Shown piece after piece: positions 48,497 to 59,089 of a DNA stretch of 64,000 bases. Position numbers and translations under genes: made by a program. A model generated the notes under the pieces. It was not told the origin of the DNA, did not search any database, and saw only the letters and a program-made list of their open reading frames with translations. The DNA is from Mesorhizobium huakuii. Its GTDB lineage: Bacteria > Pseudomonadota > Alphaproteobacteria > Rhizobiales > Rhizobiaceae. The stretch is taken from contig NZ_BSNY01000021.1 of the NCBI RefSeq assembly GCF_030160235.1, forward strand, positions 62,001 through 126,000, written 5' to 3'. Numbering within the stretch: the stretch's first letter is position 1; every line of letters starts with the position of its first letter.

Positions 48497-49648
48497 TCAC
48501 TCCGCCGGCAAAGCGCGCTGCGGCAGCGCAAAACCCATCTGCTTGCGCTTCTCCGGCCGCTTGCGTGTCAGCGCCAGCACCATGCCCATCGAAATGGCGA
48601 TGGCGATCTGCGAGGAGCCGCCATAAGAGATGAAGGGCAGCGTCATGCCCTTGGCGGGCACCAGCTGCAGGTTGACGCACATGTTGATGACGGCCTGCAG
48701 CCCGAACACGGTGACGAGGCCGCCGACCGCATAACGGGTGAAGTCGTCATGCTCCTTGAGTGCCGTGTTGAGGCCGCGCAGCACGATGAAGGCGAAGATC
48801 GACATGATGAAGAAACACATGATCAGCCCGAATTCCTCGCCCGCGACCGAGAAGACGAAGTCGGCATGGCTGTCGGGGATGACCCGCTTGACCGTGCCCT
48901 CGCCCGGCCCGACGCCGAACCAGCCACCATTGATCAGCGCGTCCCGCCCCATATCGACCTGGAACGTGTCGCCCTCGCCGGTGAGGAACTTGTCGATGCG
49001 CAAGGCAACGTGCGGAAACACCGTATAGGCGGCGAAGACGCCGCCGACGCCGGCCGCGCCCAACACGATGATCCACAGCCAGGGCAGCCCCGCCATGAAG
49101 AACATGATGCCCCAGGTGCCCGTCGTCAGCATGGTCTGGCCGAGGTCCGGCTGCGCCACCAGCAGCGACACGACCAGCACCAGGAGCAGCATGGCGAACA
49201 AATTGCCCGGAATATCGGGCTGGCGCTTGTGCTCGGCGAACAGCCAGGCGCACATGATGACGAAGGCCGGCTTCAGGAATTCCGAGGGCTGGATCGACAG
49301 GCCGGCGAGCGAGACCCAGCGCCGCGCGCCCTTCACCTCGACGCCGATATAGAGCACCGCCACCATCAGCACCAGCATCAGGCACAGCATGATCAGCGAC
49401 ATGCGCCGGATCTGCCTGGAATCGAGGAAGGAGACGGCCAGCATCACGCCGAGCGCCGGCACGGTGAAGACGATCTGCCTGGTGGCGAAATGGAAACTGT
49501 CGAGGCCGATGCGCTCGGCCACCGCCGGGCTGGCGGCGAAGGACAAGACGATGCCCAGTCCCATCAGCGACAGGAACGCCGCCAGGAACCAGCGATCGAT
49601 CGTCCACCACCAGGTTGCGACAGGACTTTTATCGAGACGGCTCTGCAT
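48497..49648 (-). CDS. ftsW: SEDS peptidoglycan polymerase FtsW
   Basis: 383 residues from ATG 49648, which shares one base with the murD stop (TAATG). Ten membrane helices of the SEDS family. Diagnostic stretches are [71 protein letters not shown] and [19 protein letters not shown]. FtsW polymerises septal glycan with its partner FtsI. The frame stays open far upstream, but that part is antisense-free shadow of murD and is not coding. Confidence 0.95.
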   Translation of the reverse strand: MQSRLDKSPVATWWWTIDRWFLAAFLSLMGLGIVLSFAASPAVAERIGLDSFHFATRQIVFTVPALGVMLAVSFLDSRQIRRMSLIMLCLMLVLMVAVLYIGVEVKGARRWVSLAGLSIQPSEFLKPAFVIMCAWLFAEHKRQPDIPGNLFAMLLLVLVVSLLVAQPDLGQTMLTTGTWGIMFFMAGLPWLWIIVLGAAGVGGVFAAYTVFPHVALRIDKFLTGEGDTFQVDMGRDALINGGWFGVGPGEGTVKRVIPDSHADFVFSVAGEEFGLIMCFFIMSIFAFIVLRGLNTALKEHDDFTRYAVGGLVTVFGLQAVINMCVNLQLVPAKGMTLPFISYGGSSQIAIAISMGMVLALTRKRPEKRKQMGFALPQRALPAE

Positions 49649-51048
49649 TATCGTGCCCCTCCGATGGGTTTGACGCCATCTATAGCGCTCGCAGCTTGCC
49701 TGAAGGCTTCGCCGCGAACTTCGAAATTCTTGAACTGGTCGAAACTGGCGCATGCCGGCGACAGCAGCACCACCACTTCGCCGCTGTCGTCCTTTGCCGC
49801 ATCGTGCGCGGCGTGCTCGACCGCCGCGGCCAGCGTGCCCGAGATCTCGTAGGGCACCGCCTCGCCCAGCGTCGCCGAAAAAGCAGGGGCGGCCTCGCCG
49901 ATCAGATAGGCCTTGGCGATGCGCGGGAAGAAACCGCGCAGCGGCTCGATGCCGCCCTCCTTGGGCAGGCCGCCGGCGATCCAGTAGATGCGCGGGAAGC
50001 TCGACAGCGCGGGTGCTGCCGCGTCGGCATTGGTCGCCTTGGAATCGTTGATGAACAGCACGTGGTCCTTGCGGCCGACCTGCTCCATGCGGTGCGCGAG
50101 GCCCGGAAAGCTTTCGAGCCCGGACTGGATCTCGCCGAGGTCGAGCCCGACCTTCAGGCAAGCGGCGACCGCGGCAAGCGCGTTCTGCGCATTGTGCTGG
50201 CCGCGCAGCGAACCGATGCCTTCGAGGAAGGCGACCTTGCTGTAGCGGCCGTGCACGGCCTCCATCAGATTGGTGCCGTCGGCGAAATAGCCGTCGGTCA
50301 GTGGCAGCCGCTTGGAAATGCGGATGACCTGCCGCCCTGCCCGCTCCAGCCGCTCGGCGATCTGCGCGCACCAGGAATCGTCGATGCCGATGATCGCCGT
50401 CTCGCTGCCCGCCACCAGCCGCTCCTTGATCGAGGCGTAGTGCTGCATGGTGCCATGGCGGTCGAGATGGTCGGGCGTCAGGTTGAGCAGGATGCCGGCG
50501 GTCGGATTGATCGAGGGCGCGAGGTCGATCTGGTAGGACGAGCACTCGACGACATAGTGGCGATCGGGCTTCGGCGGATCGAGCGTCATCACCGCGCGGC
50601 CGATATTGCCGCCCATCTGAGTGTCGCGGCCTGCCGATTTGAGGATATGCGCCGTCAGCGCCGTGGTCGTCGACTTGCCGTTGGTGCCGGTGATGGCGAT
50701 GAAAGGCGACGTCGGCGCGCTCAGCGTCCGCTCCCGGCAGAAAAGCTCGATGTCGCCGATGATCTCGACGCCGGCGCCCTTCGCCAGTTCGACCGTCCAA
50801 TGCGGCTTGGGATGCGTCAGCGGCACGCCCGGCGACAGCACCAAGGCGGAGAATTTCGCCCAGTCGGCGCCACGCAGATCGGCGGTTGCGATGCCGGTGG
50901 CGGCTGCCTTGGCGACGCTGTCGGGATTGTCGTCCCAGGCAAGCACCTGCGCGCCACCCTCGATCAATGCCCGCGCGGTCGCGATCCCCGAGCCACCGAG
51001 CCCGAAGAGCGAAACGTGTTTGCCTGCGAAGGATGCGGCGGGGATCAA
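49648..51048 (-). CDS. murD: UDP-N-acetylmuramoylalanine--D-glutamate ligase
   Basis: 466 residues. N-terminal Rossmann [21 protein letters not shown]-loop [33 protein letters not shown] and C-terminal [19 protein letters not shown] followed by [12 protein letters not shown]. It adds D-Glu to UDP-MurNAc-L-Ala. 11 bp separate it from mraY, and it ends overlapping ftsW by one base. Confidence 0.97.
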   Translation of the reverse strand: MIPAASFAGKHVSLFGLGGSGIATARALIEGGAQVLAWDDNPDSVAKAAATGIATADLRGADWAKFSALVLSPGVPLTHPKPHWTVELAKGAGVEIIGDIELFCRERTLSAPTSPFIAITGTNGKSTTTALTAHILKSAGRDTQMGGNIGRAVMTLDPPKPDRHYVVECSSYQIDLAPSINPTAGILLNLTPDHLDRHGTMQHYASIKERLVAGSETAIIGIDDSWCAQIAERLERAGRQVIRISKRLPLTDGYFADGTNLMEAVHGRYSKVAFLEGIGSLRGQHNAQNALAAVAACLKVGLDLGEIQSGLESFPGLAHRMEQVGRKDHVLFINDSKATNADAAAPALSSFPRIYWIAGGLPKEGGIEPLRGFFPRIAKAYLIGEAAPAFSATLGEAVPYEISGTLAAAVEHAAHDAAKDDSGEVVVLLSPACASFDQFKNFEVRGEAFRQAASAIDGVKPIGGAR

Positions 51049-51059
51049 GGGAGGGCTTC

Positions 51060-52142
51060 CTATCTGAGCTTCAGGGTGGAGAGGCCGACCAGCGCCAGGA
51101 TGACGGCGATGATCCAGAAGCGGATCACCACCTGGCTCTCGGTCCAGCCGAGCTTTTCGAAATGATGGTGGATCGGCGCCATCAGGAACACGCGCTTGCC
51201 GGTCATCTTGAAGTAGCCGACCTGGATGATCACCGACAGGATCTCGACCACGAACAGGCCGCCGACGATGACCAGCACGATCTCATGCTTGGTGGCGACC
51301 GCCACCGTGCCGATCAGGCCGCCCATGGCCAGCGAACCGGTGTCGCCCATGAAGATCGCCGCCGGCGGCGCGTTGAACCAGAGGAAGCCGAGGCCGGCGC
51401 CGATGACGGCGCCCAGCACGACCGCCAGTTCTCCGGTGCCGGGGACGAAATGGATCTGCAGATATTCGGCGAACACCGCGTTGCCCGAGAGATAGGCGAT
51501 GACGCCGAAGGAGGCCGCCGCGATCATGATCGGCACGATCGCCAGTCCATCTAGGCCGTCGGTCAGGTTCACCGCATTGCCGGCGCCGACGATGACGAAG
51601 CAGGAGAACGGGATGAAGAACCAGCCGAGGTTGATGATGAATTCCTTGGCGAAGGGGAATGTCAGCGACGAGGAGAACGGCGCCTGGCCATTGTGCATGA
51701 TCACCCAGGCGGCGATGCCGGCGATGACAAATTCGAGCCCCAGCCGCGCCTTGCCGGAGAAGCCGAGATGCGACTGCTTGGTCACCTTCAGATAGTCGTC
51801 GTAGAAGCCGATCGAGCCGAAGCCCAGCGTCACCAGCAGCACCACCCAGACATAGATGCTCGACAGGTTCGCCCACAGGAGCGACGAGCCTATGATGCCG
51901 GACAGGATCATCAGCCCGCCCATGGTCGGTGTACCGGCCTTCTTGAAATGCGTCTGCGGTCCGTCGGCGCGGATCGGCTGGCCCTTGCCTTGCCTGAGCC
52001 GCAGCGAATTGATGATGGTCGGCCCAAAGATGAAGACGATCAGCGCAGAGGTGATCAGCGCCCCGCCGGTGCGGAACGTGATGTAGCGGAAGACATTGAA
52101 GACCGAGATCTTGTCCGCGAAATCGACCAGCAGTGTAAACAT
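51060..52142 (-). CDS. mraY: Phospho-MurNAc-pentapeptide translocase
   Basis: 360 residues with ten membrane helices. Family signatures: [68 protein letters not shown] and the histidine loop [13 protein letters not shown], which contains the catalytic Asp and HHH residues of MraY. It transfers phospho-MurNAc-pentapeptide to undecaprenyl phosphate to make lipid I. Confidence 0.97.
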   Translation of the reverse strand: MFTLLVDFADKISVFNVFRYITFRTGGALITSALIVFIFGPTIINSLRLRQGKGQPIRADGPQTHFKKAGTPTMGGLMILSGIIGSSLLWANLSSIYVWVVLLVTLGFGSIGFYDDYLKVTKQSHLGFSGKARLGLEFVIAGIAAWVIMHNGQAPFSSSLTFPFAKEFIINLGWFFIPFSCFVIVGAGNAVNLTDGLDGLAIVPIMIAAASFGVIAYLSGNAVFAEYLQIHFVPGTGELAVVLGAVIGAGLGFLWFNAPPAAIFMGDTGSLAMGGLIGTVAVATKHEIVLVIVGGLFVVEILSVIIQVGYFKMTGKRVFLMAPIHHHFEKLGWTESQVVIRFWIIAVILALVGLSTLKLR

Positions 52143-52165
52143 GCGCTTTCGTCCCCCGACTTGAC

Positions 52166-53599
52166 CTAGGTCAGTTTGCTGGTTGTGGTTTCAGCCGGGT
52201 ATTTGCCCAGCAGCGCATCGACCAGTTTTGCAAAACCGATGCCCTTCGACGATTTGATCATCACCACGTCGCCCGGCTTCAGCGCGGCAAGCAGCACCGG
52301 CTTCAGTTCCTCGACGCCGGCGCGGTATTCCGTCTTGATGTCTTCAGGCAGCGCTTGCGCCAATGCCCGCATTTCAGGACCGCCGAGAAACACGGTCTGG
52401 GTGCCGGTGCCTACGATGAGATCGGCAAGGGCGGCATGCAGCTTGGCCGAATGCTCGCCGAGTTCCAGCATATCGCCGAGCACGGCGATACGGCGCCCCT
52501 CACCCGCCACCGGCGTCGCGTTGAGCAGCGCCATGGCCGCCGCCATCGAAGCCGGATTGGCGTTGTAGCTCTCGTCGATCAGCGTGATCGGTCCTTGTGG
52601 GTGCCGCAGCACATGGCGTTTGCCACGGCCGCGCTCCGCCGAGAGATCGGCCAGTGCGATTGCCACCTTGTCGAGATCGGCGCCGACCAGTTGCGCCGCG
52701 CCCAGCACCGCGAGCACGTTCTGCACCATGTGCCGGCCGGGCGCACCGATGCGGGCGATCATGTCACGACCGCCTATCCGGGCGGCGATGTCGGAATGGT
52801 CGGCATGCAATTCGCATTTGGTGAGCTTGAAGGTCGAGCGCGCATTCTCGCCGAAGCCGTAGACATGCTCGACGCCGGCGGCATGCGCCATCTTGTCGAG
52901 CAGCTTGAAGCGCGCATCGTCGCGGTTGAGGACGGCGGCGCCCTCGGGCTCCAGCCCTTCGAAAATCTCGGCCTTGGCCTTGGCGATCTCGTCGAGATTG
53001 CGGAAGAAGCCGAGATGCGCCGCCGCGATGATGGTGACGATGGCGACATGCGGCCGCACCATCTTCACCAGCGGCCGGATCTCGTCGGGATGGTTCATGC
53101 CGATCTCGAAGACGGCATAGTCGCAATCGTCCGGCATGCGCGCGAGCGTCAGCGGCACGCCCCAATGGTTGTTGAAGGACTGCGCCGAGGCATGCACCTT
53201 GCCGACCGCCGACAGCACATGGCGCAACGCTTCCTTGGTCGTGGTCTTGCCGGCCGAACCGGTCACCGCGATGATCTTGGCCCGGGAGCGGGCGCGAGCC
53301 GCGACGCCGAGCTTTTCCAATGCGACCAGCACATCCTCGACGACGATGATCGGCGCCGTCAGCCGGCCGAGCGACGGCAGCTTGCCTTCCGCCACCACCA
53401 GCACGCCGGCGCCGGCCTTGATGGCCGCGGTGGCGAAGTCGTGGCCATCCATCGCCTCGCCCTTGATGGCGAAGAAGGCGTCACCCGGCTGCAGGCTGCG
53501 GCTGTCGATCGAAATGCCCGATATGCCTTCGGGCATAGGCCCGAGCGGCCGCCCGTCCATGGCGGCAACCAGCGCCTCGGAGGTCCACAGCAAACTCAT
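52166..53599 (-). CDS. murF: UDP-MurNAc-tripeptide--D-alanyl-D-alanine ligase
   Basis: 477 residues. N-terminal [21 protein letters not shown]-loop [39 protein letters not shown] and the C-terminal [17 protein letters not shown] and [18 protein letters not shown] are standard MurF blocks. It adds the D-Ala-D-Ala made by Ddl. Its start overlaps the murE stop by ATGA (53596-53599). Confidence 0.97.
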   Translation of the reverse strand: MSLLWTSEALVAAMDGRPLGPMPEGISGISIDSRSLQPGDAFFAIKGEAMDGHDFATAAIKAGAGVLVVAEGKLPSLGRLTAPIIVVEDVLVALEKLGVAARARSRAKIIAVTGSAGKTTTKEALRHVLSAVGKVHASAQSFNNHWGVPLTLARMPDDCDYAVFEIGMNHPDEIRPLVKMVRPHVAIVTIIAAAHLGFFRNLDEIAKAKAEIFEGLEPEGAAVLNRDDARFKLLDKMAHAAGVEHVYGFGENARSTFKLTKCELHADHSDIAARIGGRDMIARIGAPGRHMVQNVLAVLGAAQLVGADLDKVAIALADLSAERGRGKRHVLRHPQGPITLIDESYNANPASMAAAMALLNATPVAGEGRRIAVLGDMLELGEHSAKLHAALADLIVGTGTQTVFLGGPEMRALAQALPEDIKTEYRAGVEELKPVLLAALKPGDVVMIKSSKGIGFAKLVDALLGKYPAETTTSKLT

Positions 53600-55050
53600 G
53601 CGACACGCTCCCGCAGCGCCGCGCGGACTTCCTCATGGTCTGAAAAATGCAAGGTTTCGGAGCCGATCGTCTGGCCTTCCTCGTGCCCTTTGCCGGCCAC
53701 GATCAGCGTGTCGCCGGCATGAAGCATGCCGACAGCCTCGTGGATCGCCTTGCGGCGGTCGCCGATCTCGATGGCGCCGGGCGCGGCGGCCAGAATGGCG
53801 GCGCGGATCGTTTCGGGCACTTCGGAGCGCGGATTGTCGTCGGTAACGATGACGACGTCGGCAAGCCGGGTCGCGATCTCGCCCATGATCGGCCTCTTGC
53901 CCCGGTCGCGGTCGCCGCCGCAGCCGAACACGACCATCACGCGACCGGTGGTGAACGGGCGTACCGAAGCCAGCACATTTTCCAGCGCATCCGGCTTGTG
54001 GGCATAGTCGACATAAACCGGCGCACCGCTGGCGGTGGTGCCGACGAGGTCGAGCCGGCCCGGTGCGCCCCTCAATTTCTCCAATGCGGCCAATGCCTTG
54101 GCGACAGGCGTTCCGGTGGAAATCGCAAGCCCAGCCGAAACCAGCGCGTTCGAAATCTGGAAATCGCCGGCCAGCGGCAGGTCGATTTCGTAGAGCACGC
54201 CCTCGGCCTCGACCTCGGCGCGCTGGCGATGGCGTTCGTGTTCGACTCGCTTCAGCGTCAGGAAATCGCCATGGCGGCCAACCGTCAGCACCTTGAGCCC
54301 GGCAGCCTGTGCCGCCTGGATGGTCGGCGCCGACCAGGGATCGTCGGCGAAGATCACCGCCGGCGCGCCTTTCGGCAGCAGCGTGTCGAACAGGCGCAGT
54401 TTGGCGCGGTGATAATCCTCGACCGTCGGATGGTAATCCATGTGGTCGCGGCCAAGATTGGTGAAGCCGCCGGCGGCGAGCTTGACCCCGTCGAGACGGC
54501 GCTGGTCGAGCCCATGGCTGGAAGCTTCCATCGAAGCGTGGGTGACGCCGGCATCGGCCAATTCCCGCAGCAGCTGATGCAGGGCGACCGGATCGGGCGT
54601 CGTCAGCGAGCCATACTCGTTGCGGCCGGGCGCCACCACGCCGGTGGTGCCGATCGAAGCCGCGGCATAGCCCGCCTGCTCCCAGATCTGCCTGGTGAAG
54701 GCGGCGACCGAGGTCTTGCCGCTGGTGCCGGTCACCGCGACCATGGTCCGCGGCTGCTTGCCGAAATAGCGGGCAGCACTCAGCGCCAGCGCCAGGCGTG
54801 GATCGTCGACCGCCAGCACCGGAACCGGCAGTCCGTCGACGGAACTGCCCTTGCTTGTCACGACCGCCAGCGCGCCCCGCTTGGCCGCGTCGGCAGCGTA
54901 GGCCGCGCCGTCCGCCTTGGTGCCGGCGAGCGCAAAAAAGACCACGCCCGGTTTTACCTGGCGGGAATCGGAGGAAATCCCGGTAACCTCCAGATCGGCG
55001 GAAGCTGTTCCTTCGACTGGCAGGACACCGGCTAGATCTCTGAGCTTCAT
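53596..55050 (-). CDS. murE: UDP-MurNAc-L-Ala-D-Glu--2,6-diaminopimelate ligase
   Basis: 484 residues. [20 protein letters not shown]-loop [38 protein letters not shown] and [18 protein letters not shown] mark MurE. The DNPRSE motif ([11 protein letters not shown]) is the signature of enzymes that add meso-diaminopimelate rather than lysine, as expected for a Gram-negative. A 54-bp spacer separates it from ftsI. Confidence 0.97.
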   Translation of the reverse strand: MKLRDLAGVLPVEGTASADLEVTGISSDSRQVKPGVVFFALAGTKADGAAYAADAAKRGALAVVTSKGSSVDGLPVPVLAVDDPRLALALSAARYFGKQPRTMVAVTGTSGKTSVAAFTRQIWEQAGYAAASIGTTGVVAPGRNEYGSLTTPDPVALHQLLRELADAGVTHASMEASSHGLDQRRLDGVKLAAGGFTNLGRDHMDYHPTVEDYHRAKLRLFDTLLPKGAPAVIFADDPWSAPTIQAAQAAGLKVLTVGRHGDFLTLKRVEHERHRQRAEVEAEGVLYEIDLPLAGDFQISNALVSAGLAISTGTPVAKALAALEKLRGAPGRLDLVGTTASGAPVYVDYAHKPDALENVLASVRPFTTGRVMVVFGCGGDRDRGKRPIMGEIATRLADVVIVTDDNPRSEVPETIRAAILAAAPGAIEIGDRRKAIHEAVGMLHAGDTLIVAGKGHEEGQTIGSETLHFSDHEEVRAALRERVA

Positions 55051-55104
55051 CGAGTTCCGTTCACCGCAATAAAATAGCGCGCAGTCGCCGGCGCGCCCTA
55101 AGAA

Positions 55105-56814
55105 TCACTCATAGGAAACCAACGTTGCACCATTTTCATGGCTGAAATCTGGTTTCACGCCAAGCATGGCCGCCGACCGCCTGATGATATTACCCGCCAT
55201 GACGCCCGCATTCGCGGCCGCGACGTCGGTCATGCCGGGCTTTTCGGGGTGCGGAGCATCGGCGATCGTAAACACCAGATATTGCGGATCGTCTATCGGG
55301 AAGGCGGCGACGAAGGTGTTGAAATTCAATTCCTTAGAGTAGCGACCGTTGATGACCTTCTCGGCCGTTCCGGTCTTGCCGCCAACGCGGTAGCCGGGGA
55401 CTCTGGCGTTTCTGGCCGAACCCTTCTCGGCGTTGAGCGAATAGAGATAGCGCATGCCCTCGACCGTCTTTTCGCTGACGACTTTTTTGGCAATCGCCAT
55501 CGCCTCCTGCTGCGTGCGCACCAGGAAGGTCGGATTCATCAAATAGCCGCCATTCATCAGCGCCGCGCAGCCGACAGCCGCTTGCAGCGGCGTCGTCGAT
55601 ACGCCGTGGCCGAAGGCAATGGTGAACGAATTGACCTGTTTCCAGACCTTCGGTTCGGTCGGGCGGGCGACTTCGGGCAGTTCGGTCTGCATCCTTTCCA
55701 GGATGCCAAGGCGATGCAGGAATTCCCGGTGCCCCTCGATGCCCACCAGTTCGGCCTCCCTGGCCGAACCGATGTTGGACGAATAGAGGAACACCTCGGG
55801 CAAGGACAGCACACGGTTCTTGCCGTGGAAATCGTGAATGGCCTGATGGCCGACCCGGATCGGATGCGACGCATCGAAACGACTGTTCATCGTCGCCTTG
55901 CCGGAATCGAGCGCCATCGCCGAGGTGAAGCTCTTGAAGGTCGAGCCCATCTCATAGAGGCCCGCCGACATACGGTTCAGCCGGTCCTTCTCCTGTGCAT
56001 TGTAGGGATTGTTCGGATCGAAATCCGGCACCGAGGCCATGGCCACCACTTCGCCGGTCTTGACGTTGAGCACGACGGCGCCGGCGCCGAGCGCGCGATA
56101 GCGCTCCAGGCCGGCGGCGATCTCGTCGCGCACCACATGCTGGACGCGCAGATCGATCGACAGCTTGACCGGCTTGAGATCCTTGGCCACCGCCAGGCCC
56201 GACGCCTGCAGGTCGCTCAGGCCCTGCTCGTCGATATATTTCTCCATGCCGGAGATGCCCTGGTTGTCGATGTTGGTCAGGCCGACAATGTAGGACGAGG
56301 TTTCGCCGCTCGGATAGAAACGGCGCTTCTCCGTGCGGAAGCCGAAACCGGGAATGCCGAGCTGCATGATGTCGGCCTGCTGCTTGGGCGTCAGCTGCCG
56401 CTGCAGCCAGACGAAGCCGGCGCCGCTCTTGAGCTTGTGGTAGGTCTGCTCGTAATCGATCTCGGGCAGCACGGTCGACAGCTTCTCGATCGCCTCGTCG
56501 GCATCGACGATGCGGCGCGGCTCTGCGAACAGCGACGCCGTCTTGATGTCGGTCGCCAGCACTTCGCCATTGCGGTCGACAATATCGGGCCGCGAGGCGG
56601 TGATCCGGCTCTGTGGGCCGCCCGACAGGTCAGGTGTCTGGAAGCCTAGATAGACCAGCCGCCCAGAAATGGTCGAGAAGATGCCGAAGAACACCGCCAT
56701 CGTCATCACGATGCGCGCCTTGCCCTTGCCGCCGGTCGCCTTGCGGGCGCCCTCGACGACGATCGATCCGTCTTCACCCGTCCTGGCGCGACGCTTCAGC
56801 AGTTCGCCGATCAT
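55105..56814 (-). CDS. ftsI: Penicillin-binding protein 3 (FtsI), septal transpeptidase
   Basis: 569 residues. A basic cytoplasmic N-terminus, one membrane anchor (IVMTMAVFFGIFSTISGRLV), a dimerisation/pedestal domain (SRITASRPDIVDRNGEVLAT) and the transpeptidase domain with S-x-x-K in GSTFKSFTSAMAL, S-x-N in YSSNIGSAREAEL and K-T-G in GGKTGTAEK. It crosslinks septal peptidoglycan together with FtsW. The start overlaps the ftsL stop by ATGA (56811-56814). Confidence 0.97.
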   Translation of the reverse strand: MIGELLKRRARTGEDGSIVVEGARKATGGKGKARIVMTMAVFFGIFSTISGRLVYLGFQTPDLSGGPQSRITASRPDIVDRNGEVLATDIKTASLFAEPRRIVDADEAIEKLSTVLPEIDYEQTYHKLKSGAGFVWLQRQLTPKQQADIMQLGIPGFGFRTEKRRFYPSGETSSYIVGLTNIDNQGISGMEKYIDEQGLSDLQASGLAVAKDLKPVKLSIDLRVQHVVRDEIAAGLERYRALGAGAVVLNVKTGEVVAMASVPDFDPNNPYNAQEKDRLNRMSAGLYEMGSTFKSFTSAMALDSGKATMNSRFDASHPIRVGHQAIHDFHGKNRVLSLPEVFLYSSNIGSAREAELVGIEGHREFLHRLGILERMQTELPEVARPTEPKVWKQVNSFTIAFGHGVSTTPLQAAVGCAALMNGGYLMNPTFLVRTQQEAMAIAKKVVSEKTVEGMRYLYSLNAEKGSARNARVPGYRVGGKTGTAEKVINGRYSKELNFNTFVAAFPIDDPQYLVFTIADAPHPEKPGMTDVAAANAGVMAGNIIRRSAAMLGVKPDFSHENGATLVSYE

Positions 56815-57206
56815 TGGGCGATGCCTCCGGTCACGACGGGGTCCTTGCCGTCCGCGGGCGCCTTGTCGGAATTGTCGGCCATGCCGCCCTGGCGTCCGTT
56901 CAGAATGTCCTGGATGTCCAGGGCCTTGGCCGGCAGGTCGCTCAAGCCGACGATCTGGCGGGCGCTGACCGGCTCAAGCGCGAGCTGCGACTTGTAGAGT
57001 TCGGCGAGCTTCTGCAGCCGCGACGGCTGGGTGAGCAGGCTCCAGTCGGCCTTGAGTAGGTCGATCGTCTCCTCCTCATAGCGTATCTGGTTGTGGATCT
57101 TCTGCACCGCCGCCAACTGGTCCTCGGCCTCGCGCTTGGTCTTGTAGGTCAGGGCCGCCGCCGAAACCATGACGGCGATCAGGACAATGTCGCTGGTACG
57201 GAACAC
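56811..57206 (-). CDS. ftsL: Cell division protein FtsL
   Basis: 131 residues from GTG 57206, with AGAGG seven bases upstream. One membrane helix near the N-terminus (TSDIVLIAVMVSAAALTY) is followed by a coiled coil (KREAEDQLAAVQKIHNQIRY ... IDLLKADWSLLTQPSRLQKL), the FtsL pattern. FtsL forms a complex with FtsB and FtsQ. It lies between rsmH and ftsI as in other dcw clusters. The frame is open upstream of 57206, but that part overlaps rsmH. Confidence 0.9.
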   Translation of the reverse strand: MFRTSDIVLIAVMVSAAALTYKTKREAEDQLAAVQKIHNQIRYEEETIDLLKADWSLLTQPSRLQKLAELYKSQLALEPVSARQIVGLSDLPAKALDIQDILNGRQGGMADNSDKAPADGKDPVVTGGIAQ

Positions 57207-57210
57207 GTGC

Positions 57211-58227
57211 TTACCTCTCCCCCGGCCGATCGATGCCGGGAAGCTTTGGAAGGCCGAAAATCGAAAAATCACCGGCGCGCGCCGGCGCCTCGGTGCGGAT
57301 CGCCGCGCGCAGCCTGGCCGAGCGTGCGCGCGGATTGGCAGCGACCTCGGCGTCATCAGCCGTCACGCCGCCGCCAGCCTTGCGGAAAGTCGCGGTGCGG
57401 GCATGCGCCTCGGGCAGGTGGCGTGAGCCGGTGGCGACGTCGGCGCGGTCGGCGATGAAGCGCTTGACGATGCGGTCTTCCAGCGAATGGAACGTCACCA
57501 CTACCAGGCGCCCGCCGGGCTTCAGCGCGCGTTCGGCCGCGAACAGGGCCTTGGCCAGTTCGCCGAGTTCGTCATTGACGAAGATGCGCAGCGCCTGGAA
57601 GACGCGGGTCGCCGGATGGATCTTGTCCTTCGGCGCGCGGCCGATATGCGTCTCGATGGCGTCGGCCAGTTCCAGCGTGCGCTCGAACGGTTTCTTTTCG
57701 CGGCGCGCTTCGATCATGCGGGCGATGCGGCCGGCGTGGCGCTCCTCGCCGAGGAAGCCGAAGATGCGGGCAAGATCGCCCGGCTTGAAACTGTTGACGA
57801 TATCGGCGGCGCTCAAGCCAGCCTGCGCCATGCGCATGTCGAGCGGCCCGTCGAAACGGAAGGAAAAGCCACGCTCGGCCTGGTCGAGCTGCATGGAGGA
57901 CACGCCGATGTCGAGCACGACGCCATCGGCGCTTTCGACATGCTCGTCCAGCGTCGAGAACGGCGCCTGCACCAGCCTCAGCCGACCGCCCGATTGCGCC
58001 TCGAGATCGCGCCCGGCGGCGATGGCATCGGGATCGCGGTCGATCGCCACGACCGAAGCGCCAGTCGCCAGAATGGCTTTGGTGTAGCCGCCGGCGCCGA
58101 ACGTGCCGTCGATGATGATGTCGCCCTGTGCCGGCGCCAGTGCCTCGAGCACTTCGCCAAGGAGGACCGGAATGTGGCGGACCGATCCGCCAACGGCGTG
58201 GATGTCATCGCCGTGGCCCACCGTCAT
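57211..58227 (-). CDS. rsmH: 16S rRNA m4C1402 N4-methyltransferase
   Basis: 338 residues from ATG 58227, overlapping the mraZ stop by ATGA (58224-58227). SAM-binding motif [32 protein letters not shown] at the start, [38 protein letters not shown] and [15 protein letters not shown] are all RsmH (MraW) blocks. It methylates N4 of C1402 in the ribosomal decoding centre. The open frame continues far upstream but overlaps mraZ. Confidence 0.96.
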   Translation of the reverse strand: MTVGHGDDIHAVGGSVRHIPVLLGEVLEALAPAQGDIIIDGTFGAGGYTKAILATGASVVAIDRDPDAIAAGRDLEAQSGGRLRLVQAPFSTLDEHVESADGVVLDIGVSSMQLDQAERGFSFRFDGPLDMRMAQAGLSAADIVNSFKPGDLARIFGFLGEERHAGRIARMIEARREKKPFERTLELADAIETHIGRAPKDKIHPATRVFQALRIFVNDELGELAKALFAAERALKPGGRLVVVTFHSLEDRIVKRFIADRADVATGSRHLPEAHARTATFRKAGGGVTADDAEVAANPRARSARLRAAIRTEAPARAGDFSIFGLPKLPGIDRPGER

Positions 58228-58682
58228 TCCGGTCGCTCCCCAGGCTTCGTCCCCTGCCGAAGCTGCAAAAGCCTGGCCCGCGCCTGCGCCCCATAGGCCG
58301 CAAGCCGTCCCGGCTCCCAGATCTGAAAGAAATTGCCGCGCCCGACAAAGGCCACCTCCGCCGAGATGCCGGTATGCTCGCGAATGAAATCGCTCATCGT
58401 GATGCGGCCATCCTGGTCGAGTTTCAGGAAGGTTCCGTCGCCATGGCAGAAGAACGACATGTCGTCCGCCGTCTGCAGGAAGGGATCTTCCAGCGCGATG
58501 CGCTGCTCGTAGCGGTCGAGCAGGTCCAGCCCGCCGACATCCATCGCCGGCAGGTCCAGGCAGCGCAGTGCGTAGAGTTCCGAATAGCCGCGCTTCTGCA
58601 CGACGGCGCGGAAATGCGCCGGAACGGACACCCGTCCCTTCGCGTCGATCCTGCTCACCGTGTTCGACAGAAACCGGTCCAT
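58224..58682 (-). CDS. mraZ: Transcriptional regulator MraZ
   Basis: 152 residues. Two AbrB/SpoVT-like beta domains: N-terminal [22 protein letters not shown] and C-terminal [22 protein letters not shown], each with the DxxGRxxxP/S pattern. MraZ is a DNA-binding regulator of the dcw operon that recognises tandem TGGGN repeats in E. coli. An array of four such boxes with 10-bp period lies 186-219 bp upstream of this start, though on the opposite strand. First gene of the cluster. Confidence 0.95.
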   Translation of the reverse strand: MDRFLSNTVSRIDAKGRVSVPAHFRAVVQKRGYSELYALRCLDLPAMDVGGLDLLDRYEQRIALEDPFLQTADDMSFFCHGDGTFLKLDQDGRITMSDFIREHTGISAEVAFVGRGNFFQIWEPGRLAAYGAQARARLLQLRQGTKPGERPE

Positions 58683-59089
58683 TAAACGCTACAGCCGCTT
58701 GCGCCGCCGCACCCCTCTTCATCGTCTCGTACGCGCCGCCGCAGCGCGTTCCCTGCCCCGTACCAACCTCGCCCGCATGGGCAAAAACCGGCAAACGCGC
58801 AGCCGCCGCGGCTGCCCGATTGGCGTACGCTTTACCCTGACGCGGAACGAAGGCTTTGATGTCTCGATGGGATATCATGGGGCACTATGGGCGTCAACGG
58901 GAATAGGCTTCACAAACACGCGCGCCGCAACCAATCCGAGCAGCCGTAACGGCACGTCCCGTCTTTATGGATCATTAAGCCTAACGAAGCGTTTAGAGCC
59001 CTCTGGCCCAAAAGACCTGGCTTGCCGCCAATCACCCGCGCGCATAGCGTCGAGCGACGCCTTCCGCCCAGAAAACAAGGATCGAGATC
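58683..59089. other. Divergent intergenic region between mraZ and the trans-sulfuration gene
   Basis: 407 bp. It must hold the dcw promoter and the promoter of the gene at 59090. The only clear pattern is the box array at 58868-58901. I could not place -10/-35 elements with confidence. Confidence 0.5.
58868..58901 (+). promoter_or_regulatory. Four TGGG-type boxes with 10-bp period (MraZ-like binding array)
   Basis: TGGG at 58868-58871, 58878-58881 and 58888-58891, and CGGG at 58898-58901, on the plus strand. The exact 10-bp period and the TGGGN core match the repeats bound by MraZ in E. coli. Here they are inverted relative to mraZ and nearly equidistant from mraZ and the gene at 59090. Confidence 0.55.

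Noticed and set aside
55138-56649. 503-codon plus-strand frame opposite ftsI
   Set aside because: Antisense shadow; the minus strand has complete PBP motifs.
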